Positions 62,790-64,000 of a stretch of 64,000 bases of DNA are shown here, one piece after another. Below the pieces are notes generated by a model. The model was given only the letters and a program-made list of their open reading frames with translations. It did not search any database and was not told the DNA's origin. A program made the translations under genes and the position numbers. Within the stretch, counting starts at the first letter, position 1, and every line of letters starts with the position of its first letter. This stretch comes from Leeuwenhoekiella sp. MAR_2009_132. GTDB lineage: Bacteria > Bacteroidota > Bacteroidia > Flavobacteriales > Flavobacteriaceae. The stretch is taken from NCBI RefSeq assembly GCF_000687915.1, contig NZ_JHZY01000004.1, forward strand, positions 1,250,001 to 1,314,000, written 5' to 3'.

Positions 62790-63545
62790 ATGTCAAACAA
62801 AACAGCTCTAATAACCGGTGCTACTAGTGGAATAGGCGCCGCGACAGCACGCATTTTTGCCACAAACAATATTAATCTTGTTCTCTGCGGAAGAAGACAG
62901 GATCGTCTTGAAGCACTACAGAAAGAGTTAAGTGAGCACGTAAAGGTACACACCCTAAGTTTTGATGTGAGAGATAAAGAGATCGTACAACAATCTATTA
63001 ATGGTTTGCCTATAGATTTTCAGCAAATAGATATTCTCATCAACAATGCAGGCAATGCCCATGGGTTAGACACTCTTCAAGATGGTAACACAGACGACTG
63101 GGATGCTATGCTAGATATAAACGTAAAAGGCTTACTTTATGTAAGCAATATGATTATCCCTAAGATGATTAAAGCAAATAGCGGACACATAATAAACATA
63201 GGCTCTACTGCCGCTAAAGAAGTGTATCCCAAAGGAAATGTTTATTGTGCCAGTAAACACGCTGTAGATGCAATAAATCAAGGAATGCGTATTGATTTGA
63301 ATGCTTATAACATTCGGGTAGGAGCAGTACATCCGGGAATGGTAGAAACCGAATTTAGTAAAGTACGTTTTAAAGGAGATGATGATAAAGCCAGCAAAGT
63401 CTATCAAGGATTTAAACCTTTACAAGCCGAAGATATTGCAGATATCATTCATTTTGTAGTTACCAGACCGTATCACGTTAATATTGCAGATCTGGTTGTA
63501 ATGAGTGTTGACCAGGCTTCAAGTACTGTAGTTAATAGAAATTAA
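62790..63545 (+). CDS. SDR-family NAD(P)-dependent dehydrogenase (YdfG-like)
   Basis: A 251-residue short-chain dehydrogenase. The cofactor motif TGATSGIGAATARIF is near residue 9, NNAGNAHG follows, and the catalytic Ser/Tyr/Lys are in INIGSTAAKEVYP and VYCASKHAVDA. The PGMVETEFSKVRFKGD segment is typical of the serine/3-hydroxy acid dehydrogenase branch (YdfG), so L-allo-threonine or serine is possible. Six bases before the next gene, so probably one unit. Confidence 0.9.
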   Translation: MSNKTALITGATSGIGAATARIFATNNINLVLCGRRQDRLEALQKELSEHVKVHTLSFDVRDKEIVQQSINGLPIDFQQIDILINNAGNAHGLDTLQDGNTDDWDAMLDINVKGLLYVSNMIIPKMIKANSGHIINIGSTAAKEVYPKGNVYCASKHAVDAINQGMRIDLNAYNIRVGAVHPGMVETEFSKVRFKGDDDKASKVYQGFKPLQAEDIADIIHFVVTRPYHVNIADLVVMSVDQASSTVVNRN

Positions 63546-63551
63546 TAAGCC

Positions 63552-64000
63552 ATGATCAACAAACGCTTACTTATAAAAAACCTACTCGCACATAATGACG
63601 AGAACAGTTTTTATGATAAGAAGCGTAAAGTAGATATTGGTAATAAAGAAGGTAAAGCTAAATTTTTAAAACATGTTTGTGCGCTTTCTAACTCAAACCC
63701 TAAAAATAACAGCTATATCGTAATTGGTGTTGAAGATGAATCTAATGAGATTGTAGGTGTTCCATTCTTTGACGATAGTAAAATTCAGAATCTCATTAAT
63801 GCCTACTTAAATAATCCTCCTTTAGTTTCTTATGAAAATATACCGTTTCCGCATCTACCTCAAGATCTTGTGGTGGGCTTGGTCACCATTAAACCTAATA
63901 ATTTACTAACCTCTCTTAAGAAGAATATCTGGAAGTATTGGGGAGGAACGGTCTTTTACCGGGACGGAAGCATCTCTATGCCTAAATCTTTTAAAAGCGA
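63552..64000 (+). CDS. AlbA_2/Schlafen-like ATP-binding protein (5' part only)
   Basis: 149 codons run to the window edge without a stop. The start MINKRLLIKNLLAHNDENSF is followed by the AlbA_2 domain: ALSNSNPKNNSYIVIGVEDE, then ALSN and IVGVPFFD, as in Schlafen-type putative RNA-processing or regulatory proteins. The C-terminus, which decides the subgroup, is outside the window. Confidence 0.65.
   Translation, partial: MINKRLLIKNLLAHNDENSFYDKKRKVDIGNKEGKAKFLKHVCALSNSNPKNNSYIVIGVEDESNEIVGVPFFDDSKIQNLINAYLNNPPLVSYENIPFPHLPQDLVVGLVTIKPNNLLTSLKKNIWKYWGGTVFYRDGSISMPKSFKS

Noticed and set aside
1..64000. tRNA, rRNA, CRISPR arrays, prophage or IS elements.
   Set aside because: No cloverleaf, repeat-spacer array, integrase, transposase or phage structural gene was seen on either strand by eye; tRNAscan and a CRISPR finder would be decisive.

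Overview
This 64 kb window is a chromosomal segment from a member of the Bacteroidota, most likely family Flavobacteriaceae. The evidence is an AT-rich composition, many TAnnTTTG-type promoter boxes, a PorZ-like type IX secretion protein with a C-terminal sorting domain, a complete Bat (aerotolerance) operon, a type 2 isoleucyl-tRNA synthetase, a DksA-like protein that has lost its zinc cysteines, and many SPII lipoproteins. The genus cannot be fixed from sequence alone. No rRNA, tRNA, CRISPR array, intact insertion sequence or prophage was seen.

Layout. 1-5.4 kb: 5' part of uvrC (reverse), then a forward cluster of retropepsin-like protease, RimK-like ATP-grasp ligase, aspartoacylase-like hydrolase and 5-formyl-THF cyclo-ligase, followed by an orphan PAS histidine kinase. 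5.4-10.6 kb (reverse): ileS, a DksA-like gene, an exported unknown and lspA. 10.7-13.2 kb is a decayed island: a 231-bp remnant of a second TonB receptor, a small exported protein, and a long lipoprotein/HExxH gene broken by one frameshift and two stops, with a G10 tract upstream. 13.3-18.7 kb (reverse): porZ, recO and an intact haem-type TonB receptor, closely spaced. 18.8-27.6 kb: housekeeping and accessory genes (gdhA, a barrel protein, cystathionine gamma-synthase, DinB, ArsC-like, EamA transporter, thioesterase, bestrophin, YheT-like hydrolase).

27.7-39.5 kb is the most distinctive region. It has azurin and trehalase, then divergent arms: GMC oxidoreductase, Tat-type small subunit and TIM-barrel protein on the reverse strand; TIM-barrel lipoprotein, MFS permease, Gfo/Idh/MocA oxidoreductase, a second TIM-barrel epimerase and two DUF1080 lipoproteins on the forward strand. 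Together these resemble a 3-keto-glycoside pathway: periplasmic C3 oxidation of a (di)saccharide, cleavage of the keto-glycoside by DUF1080 enzymes, import, then isomerisation and reduction in the cytoplasm. Trehalose is a possible substrate only because trehalase is adjacent.

39.5-52.4 kb: an M43 metalloprotease, yicC-gmk-nadD, a LysM/BON protein, gpsA, pheS with two small unknown genes (one a 54-residue membrane protein), a ceramidase-like membrane protein, a CvpA-like protein, and a SulP transporter next to a beta-carbonic anhydrase. 52.4-61.6 kb: the complete reverse operon moxR, DUF58, a two-TM BatD-like protein, batA, batB, batC, batD, batE. 61.8-64 kb: a DUF4382 lipoprotein, an SDR dehydrogenase, and the start of an AlbA_2/Schlafen-type gene that runs off the end.

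Apart from the pseudogene island, which is annotated as such, no stretch over 300 bases lacks a gene. Intergenic gaps mostly hold promoters and hairpin terminators, listed separately.
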